This document shows, piece by piece, positions 18,701 to 28,259 of a DNA stretch of 64,000 bases. Source of the DNA: CAWAVN01 sp963825075 (lineage in GTDB: Bacteria > Planctomycetota > Planctomycetia > Planctomycetales > Planctomycetaceae); assembly GCA_963825075.1 (NCBI GenBank), contig CAWGRX010000024.1, positions 1 through 64,000 of the forward strand, written 5' to 3'. Made by a program: the position numbers and the translations under genes. The notes under the pieces are model-generated. The model had not been told where the DNA came from, did no database searches, and was given only the letters and a program-made list of their open reading frames with translations. Position 1 is the stretch's first letter. Each line of letters opens with the position of its first letter.

Positions 18701-21676
18701 GCAATCGACCAGCCTGAATGGCGCGGGAATTTTGAACATCGGCCAGGCGGGCAACAAACCCACTGTCAGCGTCACCGACAGTCGCATTACAAATAACACC
18801 GCCGCCCGCGCGGGGGGTGGAATCGAAACCAATCATGGCGTTGTCCACCTTACAGGGGTGACGGTTTCGGGAAATAGTGCGGGAATCAATGGCGGCGGCC
18901 TGCACGTGACGGGAGCGGACACGACGACTGTGACGGGTGGCACATTGCGCCAAAATACGGCCGGTCAGGAAGGCGGGGGTTTGTGGAATTCGGCCACGGG
19001 GTTGATGACGATTTCCAACGCGACGATTAGCGGCAACACCGCTTTGGCGGGCAACAGTGTCGATGCCCAGGGTGGAGGCGGCCTGTTCAATAACGGCGGC
19101 ACGGCCAACATCACTGGGGGCACGATTAGTGGGAACGTCGTGATCGGCGATCTGGACTCGACCGATGGCGGCGGCGGGATCTTCAATGACGGCCGAAACA
19201 CGGATGGAGCGACGATTACGATCATGGACACCGTCATCATCAACAACGATGTGATCCAAACCGGCATCGGCCTCTCTGGGCGAGGGGGAGGCCTGTTGAA
19301 TGTCGCGGACAACAGCAACTCCGCCTCAATCGCTGTGACCGGGGGCAGCATCTCCGGCAACAGTGCCCAGCAAGCCGGCGGCGGCATTGAAAACCGCGTC
19401 CTCAATTCGGACACGATCGGACTCGCCGGCGGGAATTTGACGCTCAATGCCGTCACGCTCAATGCCAATCGGACCGAAAACAACGGTGGTGCGGTCCATC
19501 TGGGCGGCACGTTGGGAACGATCTCGCTGACCGCGACTGGTAGCACCTTCTCGAACAACTCGGCAGGCAACGAAGGCGGCGCCTTCTGGAACGAAAACAA
19601 TCCCAACGCGACCATCACCCTCAACAGCAGTGCTGTCTATGGCAATTCCTCGCCCAATGGCGGGGGACTCTTCATGAACAACGACGGAACCCCGGGAACC
19701 GTCAACATCAGTAACAGCACATTTTCGGGCAACCTGGCCGCGACAGGCGGCGGCATCGACACCGAAGGCGGAACGCTCAACATCAACAACTCCACCATTG
19801 CGATGAATAACGCCGTCACCGGCGGCGGGATCAATCTCGATCCGGGAACGTCCGCAACCGTCGCCAATACCATCATCGGGACGAACAACGCAGGCGTTGG
19901 GCCGGATGTGAATGGAACCGTTCCGACGGCGAGTTTCACGTTGATTGGGAACACGTCTGCGGCCACCGTCATCACGGCCAATGGTTTGATATTGAATGCA
20001 GACCCCCGGTTGGGGCCCCTGGAGAATCACGGCGGACCGACGTTGACCCATGCCTTGCTCGCCGGCAGCCCCGCCATCAACGCAGGCGATCCCGCTCCGG
20101 TATCTCCTCCCGCCTTCGACCAGAGAGGAACCGGTTTTCGCGGATTATCGGCAATCATCTCGACATCGGGGCATTTGAATCCGACCTGGACATTCTCGCC
20201 GTCGGAACGGGACCGGGCACCACGGCAACGGTCACGGTGTTCAATGCCATGTCGGGTAGTCTGCTCCGCATCATCACTCCGTATCCCGGATTCAGCGGGG
20301 GCGCCCGCGTCGCGACGGGGGATGTGAACGGCGACGGCGTTTTGGATGTCGTCACGGTTCCCGGACGCGGCGGCGGCCCCCATGTGAAAGTTTTTGACGG
20401 GGTAACGGGAACAGCGATCCGCAGTTTCTTTGCGTTTGATCCCCGTTTTTTGGGCGGCTTGTTCGTGGCCTCGGCGGACATCAACAACGACGGTTTCGCG
20501 GACATCATTGTCGGTGCGGATTCCGGAGGCGGACCGCACGTTTGCGTTTTCAGCGGAGCGGACACAACCGAATTGCTCAGCTTTTTTGCCTATGACCCAG
20601 GTTTTTTAGGAGGCGTGCGGGTCGCAGTGGGCGACATCACCAACGATGGCATCCCCGACATCATCACCGGCCCCGGGCCCGGCGGCGGACCGCACATTCG
20701 CGTCTTCGATCCCACGACGCCTCAATCCGGCGTCGGCACCGACATCGGCGGACCGGCAGGCAGCTTCTATGCCTATGATCCCGGTTTTTCGGGCGGCGTG
20801 TTTGTGGCCGCCGCAAATGTGGGAGGCAGCGACTCACGGGTCGATATTATCACTGGCCCCGGGGCAGGCGGCGGGCCAAACGTTCGCGTGTTTGATGGGG
20901 CCACGGGCATGCTGCTCAGCGGTCCCGTCGGCAATTTTTTCGCATATGACGCCGGTTTTCTCGGCGGTGTCCGGGTGTCGGCAAACGATTTAACGGGTGA
21001 TGGCAAGGCCGACATCATCACCGTGCCGGGAACGACCGGCGGACCGGATTTGCGCGTGTTCGACGCGACCAACTTGAATATTGTGCGAAACATTTTCATA
21101 GGCGATCCCGGTTTCCGGGGCGGGTTGTTTGTTGCGGGAAGCCCCAGATTACTCAGTTCGGGAGCCGCCCTGCATCTTGCCGAGGGTTTTGCCCCGTCCG
21201 AGACGGCCGCTTCCTTGACGCTTGCGGAAGCGCAACCTGTCTTTGAGGCCGCCTTGGTTCGCTTGGCAGACGCGGGCGTTTCCAAGCAAGAGATTCGTGC
21301 CCTTTCGACGCTGACGATTCAGGTCGCAGATTTGAACGGCTCCCTAATAGGCGAAGCCTTGCCGGGCCGGATTCTGCTGGATATTAACGGTGCCGGGGTG
21401 GGTTGGTTCATTGATCCCACGCCGCGGACCGATGAAGAGTTTTCCACACCGGGTCTCAACGCCATCGACCCGGCGGCACTCGGACGGGTTGATCTGTTGA
21501 CGGTCATCCTGCATGAATTGGGGCACCAGTTAGGCGGCGTCGATTTGGACTCCCACGACTCCCCTGGCCACCTCATGGCCGATACGCTCGCTCCCAGCGA
21601 GCGCCGCCTCCCCAGACAGGAAGAGCTTGATGAACTCTTCAGCCAGAAAGCGTTTTTGAATCGCCTGCTCGACTAA
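15786..21676 (+). CDS. giant secreted repeat protein (adhesin-like) with FG-GAP-like repeats and HExxH C-terminal domain, one frameshift
   Basis: AAGGAG lies just upstream of the twin ATG at 15786/15789. The N-terminal region ends in a V-L-E-D-R-V-L-L-A motif typical of planctomycete exported giants, followed by a CSLREAI-like segment (N-V-S-L-R-E-A-I-Q-A-A-N). About 1300 residues of Gly/Asn/Thr-rich beta-helix-type repeats follow, with a 558-bp unit repeated several times. The frame closes at 20327, but from about 20135 the next frame continues the expected anchor-like sequence (I-I-G-N-H-L-D-I-G-A-F-E), then six VCBS/FG-GAP-like repeats (G-D-V-N-G-D-G), and a C-terminal H-E-L-G-H-Q-L-G-G region near 21512. 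One base is likely mis-called at TTTT about 20133. The fused protein would be about 1960 residues, secreted and probably surface-attached. Confidence 0.85.
16627..19260 (+). repeat. coding tandem repeats of about 558 bp
   Basis: The phrase N-S-A-G-V-N-G-G-G-(L/V)-H recurs at about 16627, 17203, 17758, 18316 and 18874, i.e. spacings of 576, 555, 558 and 558 bp. Within units, A-G-Q-E-G-G-G-L-W-N, G-G-G-G-V-F-N-N-G-G and G-G-G-G-I-F-N-D-G-R-N-T are strongly conserved. Nucleotide identity between the middle units is high, which points to recent duplication or gene conversion and is a hazard for assembly. Confidence 0.9.
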
Positions 21677-21899
21677 CAACAAAGTCGGCGCGAATCCAGC
21701 ATCCACGAGAAAGGCGTCACGCTGCTAGCCGCGTTCGGATCGCCGCCCTTGATCCACAAACGGCTGGGCGAGTCCCACGATCTCGACAACGAAACGTTGC
21801 CTTGCCTCAATGCGGTGTTTGCCGTTATCGAAGCCGTCGAACGCGCCGGGTTCTCGCCCGAACTGGCCCCGCTGGCTCCGATCGCAAAACGCATCCCGG

Positions 21900-23105
21900 C
21901 TAGGCCGATCCGATGTCGAGTGAAGCCTGAGAAACGTTGACGGGATTGTCGCGTGCCTGTTCTCCGCAGACGCTCGGCCGGTTTCCGGACGTTTGCCGTG
22001 TGCGGCAAGTCCATCGCACGAATCCATTGGCCATCCGCGGCCCCGACAGCACCAGCCAGATCAGCGCCAAACTGCCGCTGGCCAGCCAAGGGTTGTAATC
22101 CTGGGCGGCATATATCTCGCCGTCGCCGACGTGGGGCACGGCGGCGGTCATTTGCACGGGCAGGCCGTATTGCATCGCCAATTCCTCAGTTTGCGTAAAG
22201 TGCAACACCGGGACGCCGGCTTTGGCAAAGCGGGACATCACCGAGTCCTCCAGCTTTTCGCCGAGCGGTGCTTTGAGGTTCAGGCCCGGATCAAACTGCT
22301 TTTTGCCTTCGTGCGTGCCCACGGAAGTCGCTCCGCCGCCCACGTTGATATACGCCTTGATCGGCGCACCGTCCGCGTGCTCGTGATAAAGCAACATCCG
22401 CTGATTGATGCTGTCGGTCAAATCTTTGGGTTCGATCAACGGCAAGTTGTTTCGGTCGATTGCGGCCCGCAGCAATTCGACCGACTTCTCGGACATGCCG
22501 ACCGCTTGATCATCCACGCCGCCCAACGAAGCGGCCAGCGATCGCGTCGCAATGAGGCCCCGTTGATGCAGAGCGTGCTCCATGTCGATCCAGAGAAAAT
22601 CGGGAAGATTCGCCCCCCACTGAGACGCCGAGGCGCTCGAGACCACGAGGGGCCTGGCCTTCAAGGTTTTAAGCGCCGTGTGCACGCAAACGTTAAGGGC
22701 CGGGAAGGATCCGGAAAGCCCCACCGCCACGGTGTCGCCTTCTTTCACGCCGGCTTTTTTGAGCATCTCCACCACGACGGCGGCGAAGTTCGGATTGACC
22801 GTGGTCTGCTTGGCCGGCAGATGGCCGTGATTGCTGGTCACGGGGCTGATCAATAGGCCGATCATCCCCGATTCCGCGGGATCGACTGTCGGGTCGATTA
22901 CGACGCCCCGCTCGAGCCGTTCCGCTTTGATGGTTTGAAACGCCTGGTTCGCCAGGTGCGAGGCGTGTTGTTTTTCCGCGAGCGCCGCCGCGCCGGGTTC
23001 TGTCGGAAACAGTTCCACCAGACTTAAGGCCCCGCCCGCAAACACGGCGGCCAACATCATCACGAGCGACGATCTCCCCTGCGGCTTCCAATAGGATGCC
23101 TTCAT
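21900..23105 (-). CDS. pgsW: poly-gamma-glutamate system protein PgsW-like
   Basis: A 401-residue protein with an N-terminal membrane anchor (about 12-32) and a large extracytoplasmic domain containing L-I-S-P-V-T-S-N-H-G-H-L and V-A-V-G-L-S-G-S-F-P-A-L-N. A hydrophobic stretch near the C-terminus (G-S-L-A-L-I-W-L-V-L) suggests a second anchor. It is the last gene of the minus-strand pgsB-pgsC-pgsW group, where W proteins occur in place of or with CapA/PgsA. The final 30 residues look less protein-like, so the true end may differ slightly. Biochemical role of W not established. Confidence 0.82.
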   Translation of the reverse strand: MKASYWKPQGRSSLVMMLAAVFAGGALSLVELFPTEPGAAALAEKQHASHLANQAFQTIKAERLERGVVIDPTVDPAESGMIGLLISPVTSNHGHLPAKQTTVNPNFAAVVVEMLKKAGVKEGDTVAVGLSGSFPALNVCVHTALKTLKARPLVVSSASASQWGANLPDFLWIDMEHALHQRGLIATRSLAASLGGVDDQAVGMSEKSVELLRAAIDRNNLPLIEPKDLTDSINQRMLLYHEHADGAPIKAYINVGGGATSVGTHEGKKQFDPGLNLKAPLGEKLEDSVMSRFAKAGVPVLHFTQTEELAMQYGLPVQMTAAVPHVGDGEIYAAQDYNPWLASGSLALIWLVLSGPRMANGFVRWTCRTRQTSGNRPSVCGEQARDNPVNVSQASLDIGSA

Positions 23106-23252
23106 CGGTTGTTCTCCCTATGGTCTGAAGTGTTGGTTAATGTCTCACAAAAAGGGGCAAAGGCCACAATGGAGCAAAGGCACAAAGGGAAAGCAAAAGC
23201 TCTGAGACAGAATTTCGGATTGGCTCTCCGCTCTTGGCCCTCCGCACCGCTT

Positions 23253-23810
23253 TCAATCCCCGTCCACGTGGCGGGCGGGTTGGTTTGTGCCCTCCGCTGT
23301 AGCGGCTTGAGCCGTTTGCAGTTGCTGTTCGGCCTGGCGTTTGGTTTCCGCGAGGTGTAGTTGTTGCGGAACGATCAGCACCAGGGCCAACCGGACGACG
23401 ACCGCCGCGGTGAGCGTGGTGGTGCAAGTGTCGAGCCAGCCTTGGCGGTCCATCCAAATGGCGATCAGCGCGGGCACGATGTATCCGATCACGGTCAGTT
23501 CCAAGCCTTCAGTTCCGAACCATCCTCGCCCGAGGAGCATCCGGAACAAGGCCCCGACCGTAAAGCCGACGAGCAGCATCAACACCGTCCGGCGTTTGCC
23601 GAATACGATCAAAAACGTGGACAGCCCCCGCACGATGGCGAACGTCAAAAAGGCGGCCCCGAACGTCAAGGCAATGTTCACCGGCTGCGTGAGGTACAAG
23701 GCCACATAGCCGGGAACCACCAACCCACCGGCTCCTTTGCCGAGGGTTTCTGAAAAGATCAGGCTCACGACAAGCCCGATGCCGATGGAAAGCGTCAACA
23801 AATCCAACAT
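23253..23810 (-). CDS. pgsC: poly-gamma-glutamate synthase membrane subunit PgsC/CapC
   Basis: Starts at 23810 (MLDLLTLSIGIGLVVSLIFS), 5 bp after pgsB. Five hydrophobic segments and the family pattern G-A-G-G-L-V-V-P-G-Y-V-A-L and R-x-x-T-V-L-M-L-L-V-G-F identify CapC/PgsC. This subunit works with PgsB in the membrane to make or export the glutamate polymer. The longer in-frame extension to 23903 lies in pgsB and is unlikely to be translated. A short non-conserved charged tail (E-T-K-R-Q-A-E-Q-Q-L) ends the protein. Confidence 0.88.
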   Translation of the reverse strand: MLDLLTLSIGIGLVVSLIFSETLGKGAGGLVVPGYVALYLTQPVNIALTFGAAFLTFAIVRGLSTFLIVFGKRRTVLMLLVGFTVGALFRMLLGRGWFGTEGLELTVIGYIVPALIAIWMDRQGWLDTCTTTLTAAVVVRLALVLIVPQQLHLAETKRQAEQQLQTAQAATAEGTNQPARHVDGD

Positions 23811-23815
23811 GGCGA

Positions 23816-25192
23816 TTATCTCCCTTGATCCAAAGTGACACGTTTTGCTTTTCCATTCCGTGAAGGTTTCGAGGCAAAGCCGCCCGCGGGCTGCAATTCC
23901 CATTCCTCGAACACGTCCGGCAATGCCGGTTCTTCGGCTTCCACGGGAGCCGGTTCGTCGGCTTCCATGGGAACGAAATGAGGTTGGGGAACGGCGCCTG
24001 GGACGCGGCTGCGGTTGCGGAAGAACCTCGCGATCTCCAAGCCGTTGTCGCCGATATTTCCCATTCCCACGATCAAAGCCGACTGACCGGCCAGGTCAAC
24101 CAGCGTCTCAAACAACTCGGCCGGGGATTCGCGTTCGGCCACGACGACTTTCCGCGGATCGAGTCCCGCCGCAATCGCAAAGCGAACGAACGCCTGCGTT
24201 CCCGTTCCGATCAGAACGTAGGAATCGGCCGCTTCCCAATCCACACAGGCCTGGGCGAGTTGGCGGGATCGATCCAGGCGATCGGAGCGGCAATTGAACA
24301 ACGCGATCCGCCGTTCCACGCCGGGATGCGATTTGAGCGAAGCATGCCAGAGCCGCTCCGTCGCGGTGGGATCGTTGGCGGCAAAGGCGCTGACGAATTG
24401 AATCGTCCGCCCCCAAAATTCCAACTCGTAAGTCGCGGTCGCGCCGGGATCGGGCAGCGCCTGGCACATGCCGTCCAGCGCGGTTTCCCGATCGATTCCC
24501 AACTCGGCACACACGCAAAGCGCCACAGCGACGTTCTCGCGGTGTTCCGGATAGGAAAACCGCTTGAGGTCCGCCTCCGATACTTGCGCCAAATCACTTT
24601 CACCTATTGCCGCCAGCCGGCTGCCTCGGTCTTTGGCGGCCTGCCTTAGAATCCGCCGGTGTTTGCACTCGGCGGTGAAGAGTACGCCGTTCCGGGGCGT
24701 CATGTTGCTTAGTGCCTTTGCCACGTGCGAATCGTCCGGGCCCATCACGTCCAAGTGGTCGGCCCAGGCGTTGGTGATCACGCCATAGGTCGCCCGGACG
24801 AGCTTGGATTCGCAAATCCATTGCAGCCACGGCTGGAGCACCATGCACTCGACCACGAGAGCCTGCACATGATTTCGGGCGGCTTCGCGAACGATCTCGC
24901 GCTGTTCCAATACGTTGGCGCGTGACTCGCGGTCCACGGGAACTTCGCTGCCGTCGGGCAGAATCATCCGCGGCAGCGTGCCGGTGGTTTTCGCGAATGT
25001 GCGAATGCCGGCTCCGCGCAGCCCGGCGGCAATCAACCGCGTGACGCTGGATTTGCCACGCGTCCCGTTGACGTGAATCCGAATCGGAATTCGGTTCAAG
25101 TTTCTGCGATGCGAGATGGACTCCGCGAGGCCCGCGGCCAGCAAAAATCCAATCAGGCCCAATAACGCAAACAGAGCAGTCATTGAAAACAT
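23816..25192 (-). CDS. pgsB: poly-gamma-glutamate synthase ligase PgsB/CapB
   Basis: An ATP-dependent amide ligase of the Mur ligase type. It has one N-terminal membrane helix (about 5-23), then the nucleotide-binding loop N-G-T-R-G-K-S-S (about 42-49) and the conserved segments V-V-E-C-M-V-L-Q-P and T-N-A-W-A-D-H-L-D-V-M-G. Length (458) is slightly above the usual 390-400 because of a Pro/Glu-rich C-terminal extension. First gene of the minus-strand pgsB-pgsC-pgsW group; an alternative start is at 25183. The product polymer could be a capsule, but substrate specificity is inferred only from the family. Confidence 0.92.
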   Translation of the reverse strand: MFSMTALFALLGLIGFLLAAGLAESISHRRNLNRIPIRIHVNGTRGKSSVTRLIAAGLRGAGIRTFAKTTGTLPRMILPDGSEVPVDRESRANVLEQREIVREAARNHVQALVVECMVLQPWLQWICESKLVRATYGVITNAWADHLDVMGPDDSHVAKALSNMTPRNGVLFTAECKHRRILRQAAKDRGSRLAAIGESDLAQVSEADLKRFSYPEHRENVAVALCVCAELGIDRETALDGMCQALPDPGATATYELEFWGRTIQFVSAFAANDPTATERLWHASLKSHPGVERRIALFNCRSDRLDRSRQLAQACVDWEAADSYVLIGTGTQAFVRFAIAAGLDPRKVVVAERESPAELFETLVDLAGQSALIVGMGNIGDNGLEIARFFRNRSRVPGAVPQPHFVPMEADEPAPVEAEEPALPDVFEEWELQPAGGFASKPSRNGKAKRVTLDQGR

Positions 25193-25277
25193 CCTTCATC
25201 AAAGACAGAAACTGTGATCAGAAATTAAAGTGACGAAGTAGCCGGAGACATTGTCGGCAATGAGCTTCCCAAGCTCC

Positions 25278-25727
25278 TTAATCCCCGACGCCGACTTCCA
25301 AGTTGATGGCGGTTTGGAGCAATTCGGTTTCCTGGCGGTTGTGATCCTGCACTTGTTCGATCCATTCATAAAGCTCCAACCGGATTTGTGACGACATTTC
25401 GTCTTGAGTCGGAAGTGCGGCGACTTGACTTCGCAGCTCCGCCAATCGAGAGTGAAGCTGAAAATGCTGGCTATGCAAATCCCGGACCTGGCGTTCCCAA
25501 CTGGGATATTCGTCCAAGACTTCTTGCAAATAGCCCCCGTCTTCTTCTCGATGAAACTCGCGCGGAAGCAGCCGCAAAAGTCCATCCAAAAGCATCAGCA
25601 CCCACCGGCAGGTCTCCGGTCCGCTGGGATCGTCCAGGAGATCCATGAGGTCTCCGAGAAAAAGGTATTCCAACGCGGCATCCCGCTCCAAAGAACTTTG
25701 GGACGCAGGAGTTTTGAGCGTTTGCAT
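25278..25727 (-). CDS. hemerythrin-like helical protein
   Basis: A 149-residue all-helical protein. The spacing of histidines and acidic residues (F-H-R-E-E-D around residue 57, R-D-L-H-S-Q-H about 81-87, Q-D-H-N-R-Q-E about 127-133) suggests an HHE/hemerythrin-type four-helix bundle, possibly binding a di-iron centre. This is inferred from pattern only. It lies upstream of pgsB on the same strand with an 85-bp gap, and downstream of the ClpS-like gene. A plain coiled-coil protein is the alternative. Confidence 0.6.
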   Translation of the reverse strand: MQTLKTPASQSSLERDAALEYLFLGDLMDLLDDPSGPETCRWVLMLLDGLLRLLPREFHREEDGGYLQEVLDEYPSWERQVRDLHSQHFQLHSRLAELRSQVAALPTQDEMSSQIRLELYEWIEQVQDHNRQETELLQTAINLEVGVGD

Positions 25728-25888
25728 AAGTCACCTTTAAGTGAAACGACAATCGGAAAAGAGTCGGCGGAGGCAACCTGCGGAGTGTCGAACCTCAACT
25801 ATTTCGGGCGGACGACCACCGCTCTGGCGACCTTTCGAGCCCTTGTTGATCGGTGTGAGTTTCGTCAGGGGTTGGGATTAGGGAACAA

Positions 25889-26344
25889 TTAGGACGGCAG
25901 CCAGGACTCCTGGGCGTGCCGGTGCAATTCGACGGTGATCGTCAAAGGCGGAACGTATTCCTCCACGCGATGCGGAGCCGTGATCGATGTGCCCCGCCGC
26001 CACCCGGGCTGATGCTCCCGCGCTTTTTGGGCTTTGCGCTCGGCGACGTCCCGGAATCCCTTCCACACGATGCACCGTCCGGAACTGGCGATCTCCTGCG
26101 TCAATTGGTATGCCGCCGGTTCCGAATAGCCAAAGACTTGCTCTAGGATCTCGACATAGTCCCGGCAGCTATGGACCTCATCGTCGTGCACGACGACGGC
26201 ATACATCGTCGGAGATTCCGCAGCCGAAGCGTCCTGTCTTTGGGTGTTGTTCTCAGTGAACCATTCGGGGATCCACTGAGCCGTCTCCTCGGCCTGGGCC
26301 TGGGGAGAATTCTCATAAGACAAATTCTGGTTCGGGTTGCTCAT
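25889..26344 (-). CDS. ClpS-like protease adaptor
   Basis: The central region (about 48-115) matches ClpS: a strand with V-V-V-H-D-D-E-V-H, then Y-V-E-I-L-E-Q-V-F-G-Y-S-E-P-A-A-Y-Q-L-T-Q-E-I-A-S-S-G-R-C-I-V. ClpS delivers N-degron substrates to ClpAP. Here the usual N-D-D is H-D-D, the N-terminus is about 45 residues longer than usual, and the C-terminus is extended too, so substrate binding could differ. No clpA is adjacent. Monocistronic, with an intrinsic terminator of the upstream gene in its promoter region. Confidence 0.8.
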   Translation of the reverse strand: MSNPNQNLSYENSPQAQAEETAQWIPEWFTENNTQRQDASAAESPTMYAVVVHDDEVHSCRDYVEILEQVFGYSEPAAYQLTQEIASSGRCIVWKGFRDVAERKAQKAREHQPGWRRGTSITAPHRVEEYVPPLTITVELHRHAQESWLPS

Positions 26345-26396
26345 CTTGAACTCCTTGCAAAATCGGGTTTTGTAGATCCCTCTGCGATTTCCAACG

Positions 26397-26434
26397 AAAA
26401 AACCCCCAGAGCGCAGAGGTGCTCTGGGGGTTTT
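26397..26434 (-). terminator. strong intrinsic terminator
   Basis: A 12-bp stem (26401-26412 with 26421-26432: AACCCCCAGAGC / GCTCTGGGGGTT) followed on the minus strand by a T-run. It lies downstream of the minus-strand TIM-barrel gene ending at 26568 and upstream of the ClpS-like gene. A TTTT on the plus side makes it potentially bidirectional. Confidence 0.8.
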
Positions 26435-26567
26435 CGGGTTATGAAAAAAGCCCCACCACGTCTCGCGTAGAGGGACTGTCGTAGTCTCTTAACTGGTTGT
26501 GACCCGGCAAATCATCGGCAGGTCAAAAGAATGTTATGGCTGTCCAACAGCGCGGTCAATAACTTTT

Positions 26568-27488
26568 TTAGGAACTTGCGGATTTTTTCGGCTGCATCTC
26601 CGCGGCAAGGGTGCGGGTGAGCAATGCCTTGGCCGCGCGGATGCCTTGGAACTCGTCCAACCGGGTTCCCTGATAGTTGATGCTCACATAACCCCGGTAG
26701 CCCGCGTCGAGCACGAGTTTGATCATCCGGGAATAGTCGATCGACGTTTCGTTGCCGGCCTCGTCGAAATCCTTCGCCGTGGCGCGGACGCCTTTGGCGA
26801 AGGGCATCAGTTGCTGCATCGCGGCATAGGGATTGTCCGCGTCGAACCCCGTAAAGCTCGGATAGACGCCGACGTTCCGGGAATCAACCGCCTTCAACAA
26901 TTCCAACAGCGATTCCGGCTTCCAACTTTTGCCGCCGTTCGCGCACACCAAGACGTGCAGATGCCGGCTTTTGGCGTAGTCGGCGAGTTCTTTAAGGCTC
27001 TCCGCTCCGCGTTCCTGGCGGTCTTTCGGGGAACCCCCGCCGGCCACTTTGACGCACACCGAATGACAACCGAGCGACTTCGCCAGATCGATCCAGGGCA
27101 AATGGTTTTGGGCGGCGGCTTTGCGCTTCTTGGCATCGGCGTCGGCGAGCCGGCCCGCATCGTTGACCAGAATCAAGACCTGCCGAACCCCATGCTCTGC
27201 GGCGCGCTGGTTCATTTGTTTGATGTAGCCCTCATCCTTCTGGTGCTCGCTGAAATAGCTGGTGACGTATTCGATGGCATCGATGCCGAATTCCTTCTTT
27301 GCCACCTGAGCAAAATCGAGGTGGTCGATTTTCTGTTCCTTGAGGCTCCGGCTCAGGGAGCATTCATTGAGGGCGATCTTGAAGTCCCGCCGGTCTGGGA
27401 CGGCAAACAGCGGCCGGGCCGCCGCGCCGAAAGCCAGGCCGGCTGCGGAGATCGAAAGAAAATCGCGTCGGGAAAGTGGCATGTTCAT
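26568..27488 (-). CDS. exported sugar-phosphate isomerase/epimerase-like TIM barrel protein
   Basis: A 306-residue product starting with a Tat-like signal (M-P-L-S-R-R-D-F-L-S-I-S-A-A-G-L-A-F-G-A). The mature part resembles xylose isomerase-like AP-endonuclease-2 TIM barrels: I-A-L-N-E-C-S-L, F-G-I-D-A-I-E-Y-V-T, V-C-V-K-V-A-G-G-G, L-V-C-A-N-G-G-K and G-Y-R-G-Y-V-S-I-N-Y-Q-G. Such exported proteins are frequent in planctomycetes and probably act on sugars or sugar acids; the exact substrate cannot be read from the sequence. Neighbours do not help. Confidence 0.85.
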   Translation of the reverse strand: MNMPLSRRDFLSISAAGLAFGAAARPLFAVPDRRDFKIALNECSLSRSLKEQKIDHLDFAQVAKKEFGIDAIEYVTSYFSEHQKDEGYIKQMNQRAAEHGVRQVLILVNDAGRLADADAKKRKAAAQNHLPWIDLAKSLGCHSVCVKVAGGGSPKDRQERGAESLKELADYAKSRHLHVLVCANGGKSWKPESLLELLKAVDSRNVGVYPSFTGFDADNPYAAMQQLMPFAKGVRATAKDFDEAGNETSIDYSRMIKLVLDAGYRGYVSINYQGTRLDEFQGIRAAKALLTRTLAAEMQPKKSASS

Positions 27489-27533
27489 TCTGTCTTGGTT
27501 CCCAATCGAGCGGCTGGGCGCTAGCTGAAAAAA

Positions 27534-27661
27534 TCAGCCGGCACGCGCTAGCGTCCGGTTTATCAAATCCAGGGAAAATGACGAAAACCGGGGCTAGCGC
27601 CCTGCGGCTAATTCTTTAATCCGCTTAAAGTAATTGCCATTGGGCTAGCGCCGACGGCTCA
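27534..27661. repeat. cluster of GCTAGC-type short repeats
   Basis: Three related units: 27535-27560 (AGCCGGCACGCGCTAGCG then TCCGGTT), 27585-27610 (AAACCGGGGCTAGCGCCCTG, then CGGCTA) and 27641-27661 (GGGCTAGCGCCGACGGCTCA). The first is nearly identical to 13658-13682. They fill the gap between the TIM-barrel gene and the response regulator. Confidence 0.7.
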
Positions 27662-27665
27662 GATT

Positions 27666-28259
27666 TTAGGCTTCATCGAGAATTGTCTCCTCCGCGGCGA
27701 TGATGGTCTTGGCGACTTCCACAAGTTTGACCCGCCGATTGTTGGCGTGCTTTTGCAGTCGCCGAAACGCATCAGGCTCCTCTAGTCCGGCCCGTTTCAT
27801 CAGAATCCCCTTGGCCCGTTCGATCAGTTTGCGGTCTTCCAGCGCTTGCTTGGAATCCGCCGCCTCCCGTCGGAGGGTTTCAAATTCCCGGAATCTCGCC
27901 GTCGCGAGGGCAATCGCCGGGATCAAATCCGAATCTTTGATCGGCTTGATGAGATAGGCCATGATATGGTTCTGCCGGGCCCGCTCGATGAACTCCGGAT
28001 CGTGAAAGGCCGAGACCAGAATCACCGGGACGGGTGAGTCGGCGTAGATTTCCGCCGCCGCGTCGATGCCGTCCATCCCGGTCATCTTGATGTCGGTGAT
28101 GATCAGGTCGGGCCGCATTTCCTCGCAGCACTCGACCAACTCGCGGCCCGTCGCCGCCATCCCGACCACCTGGTGGCCCAAGAGGTCTATGGCCTTGCTG
28201 AAAAACTCCCGCATGCGGGGTTCATCATCGGCAATCACCACGCGCAAGGTTTGATTCAT
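27666..28259 (-). CDS. ANTAR-domain response regulator
   Basis: A receiver domain (residues 1 to about 125) with the acidic pair in V-I-A-D-D-E-P, the phosphoacceptor Asp in D-L-I-I-T-D-I-K-M and the Lys in L-I-K-P-I-K is followed by a C-terminal ANTAR domain (L-I-E-R-A-K-G-I-L-M-K-R and a downstream L-Q-K-H-A-N-N-R). ANTAR domains bind paired hairpins in nascent RNA and prevent termination, so output is probably antitermination, not DNA binding. It overlaps the upstream kinase gene by 4 bp, its likely partner. Confidence 0.93.
   Translation of the reverse strand: MNQTLRVVIADDEPRMREFFSKAIDLLGHQVVGMAATGRELVECCEEMRPDLIITDIKMTGMDGIDAAAEIYADSPVPVILVSAFHDPEFIERARQNHIMAYLIKPIKDSDLIPAIALATARFREFETLRREAADSKQALEDRKLIERAKGILMKRAGLEEPDAFRRLQKHANNRRVKLVEVAKTIIAAEETILDEA

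Noticed and set aside
15846..20051. Long minus-strand frames opposite the adhesin gene (up to 647 codons)
   Set aside because: They are antisense shadows of a repetitive GC-biased gene; their repeats mirror the sense repeats.
21749..21940. 62-codon plus-strand ORF beyond the adhesin gene
   Set aside because: No ribosome-binding site or recognised family, and it overlaps the 3' end of pgsW.
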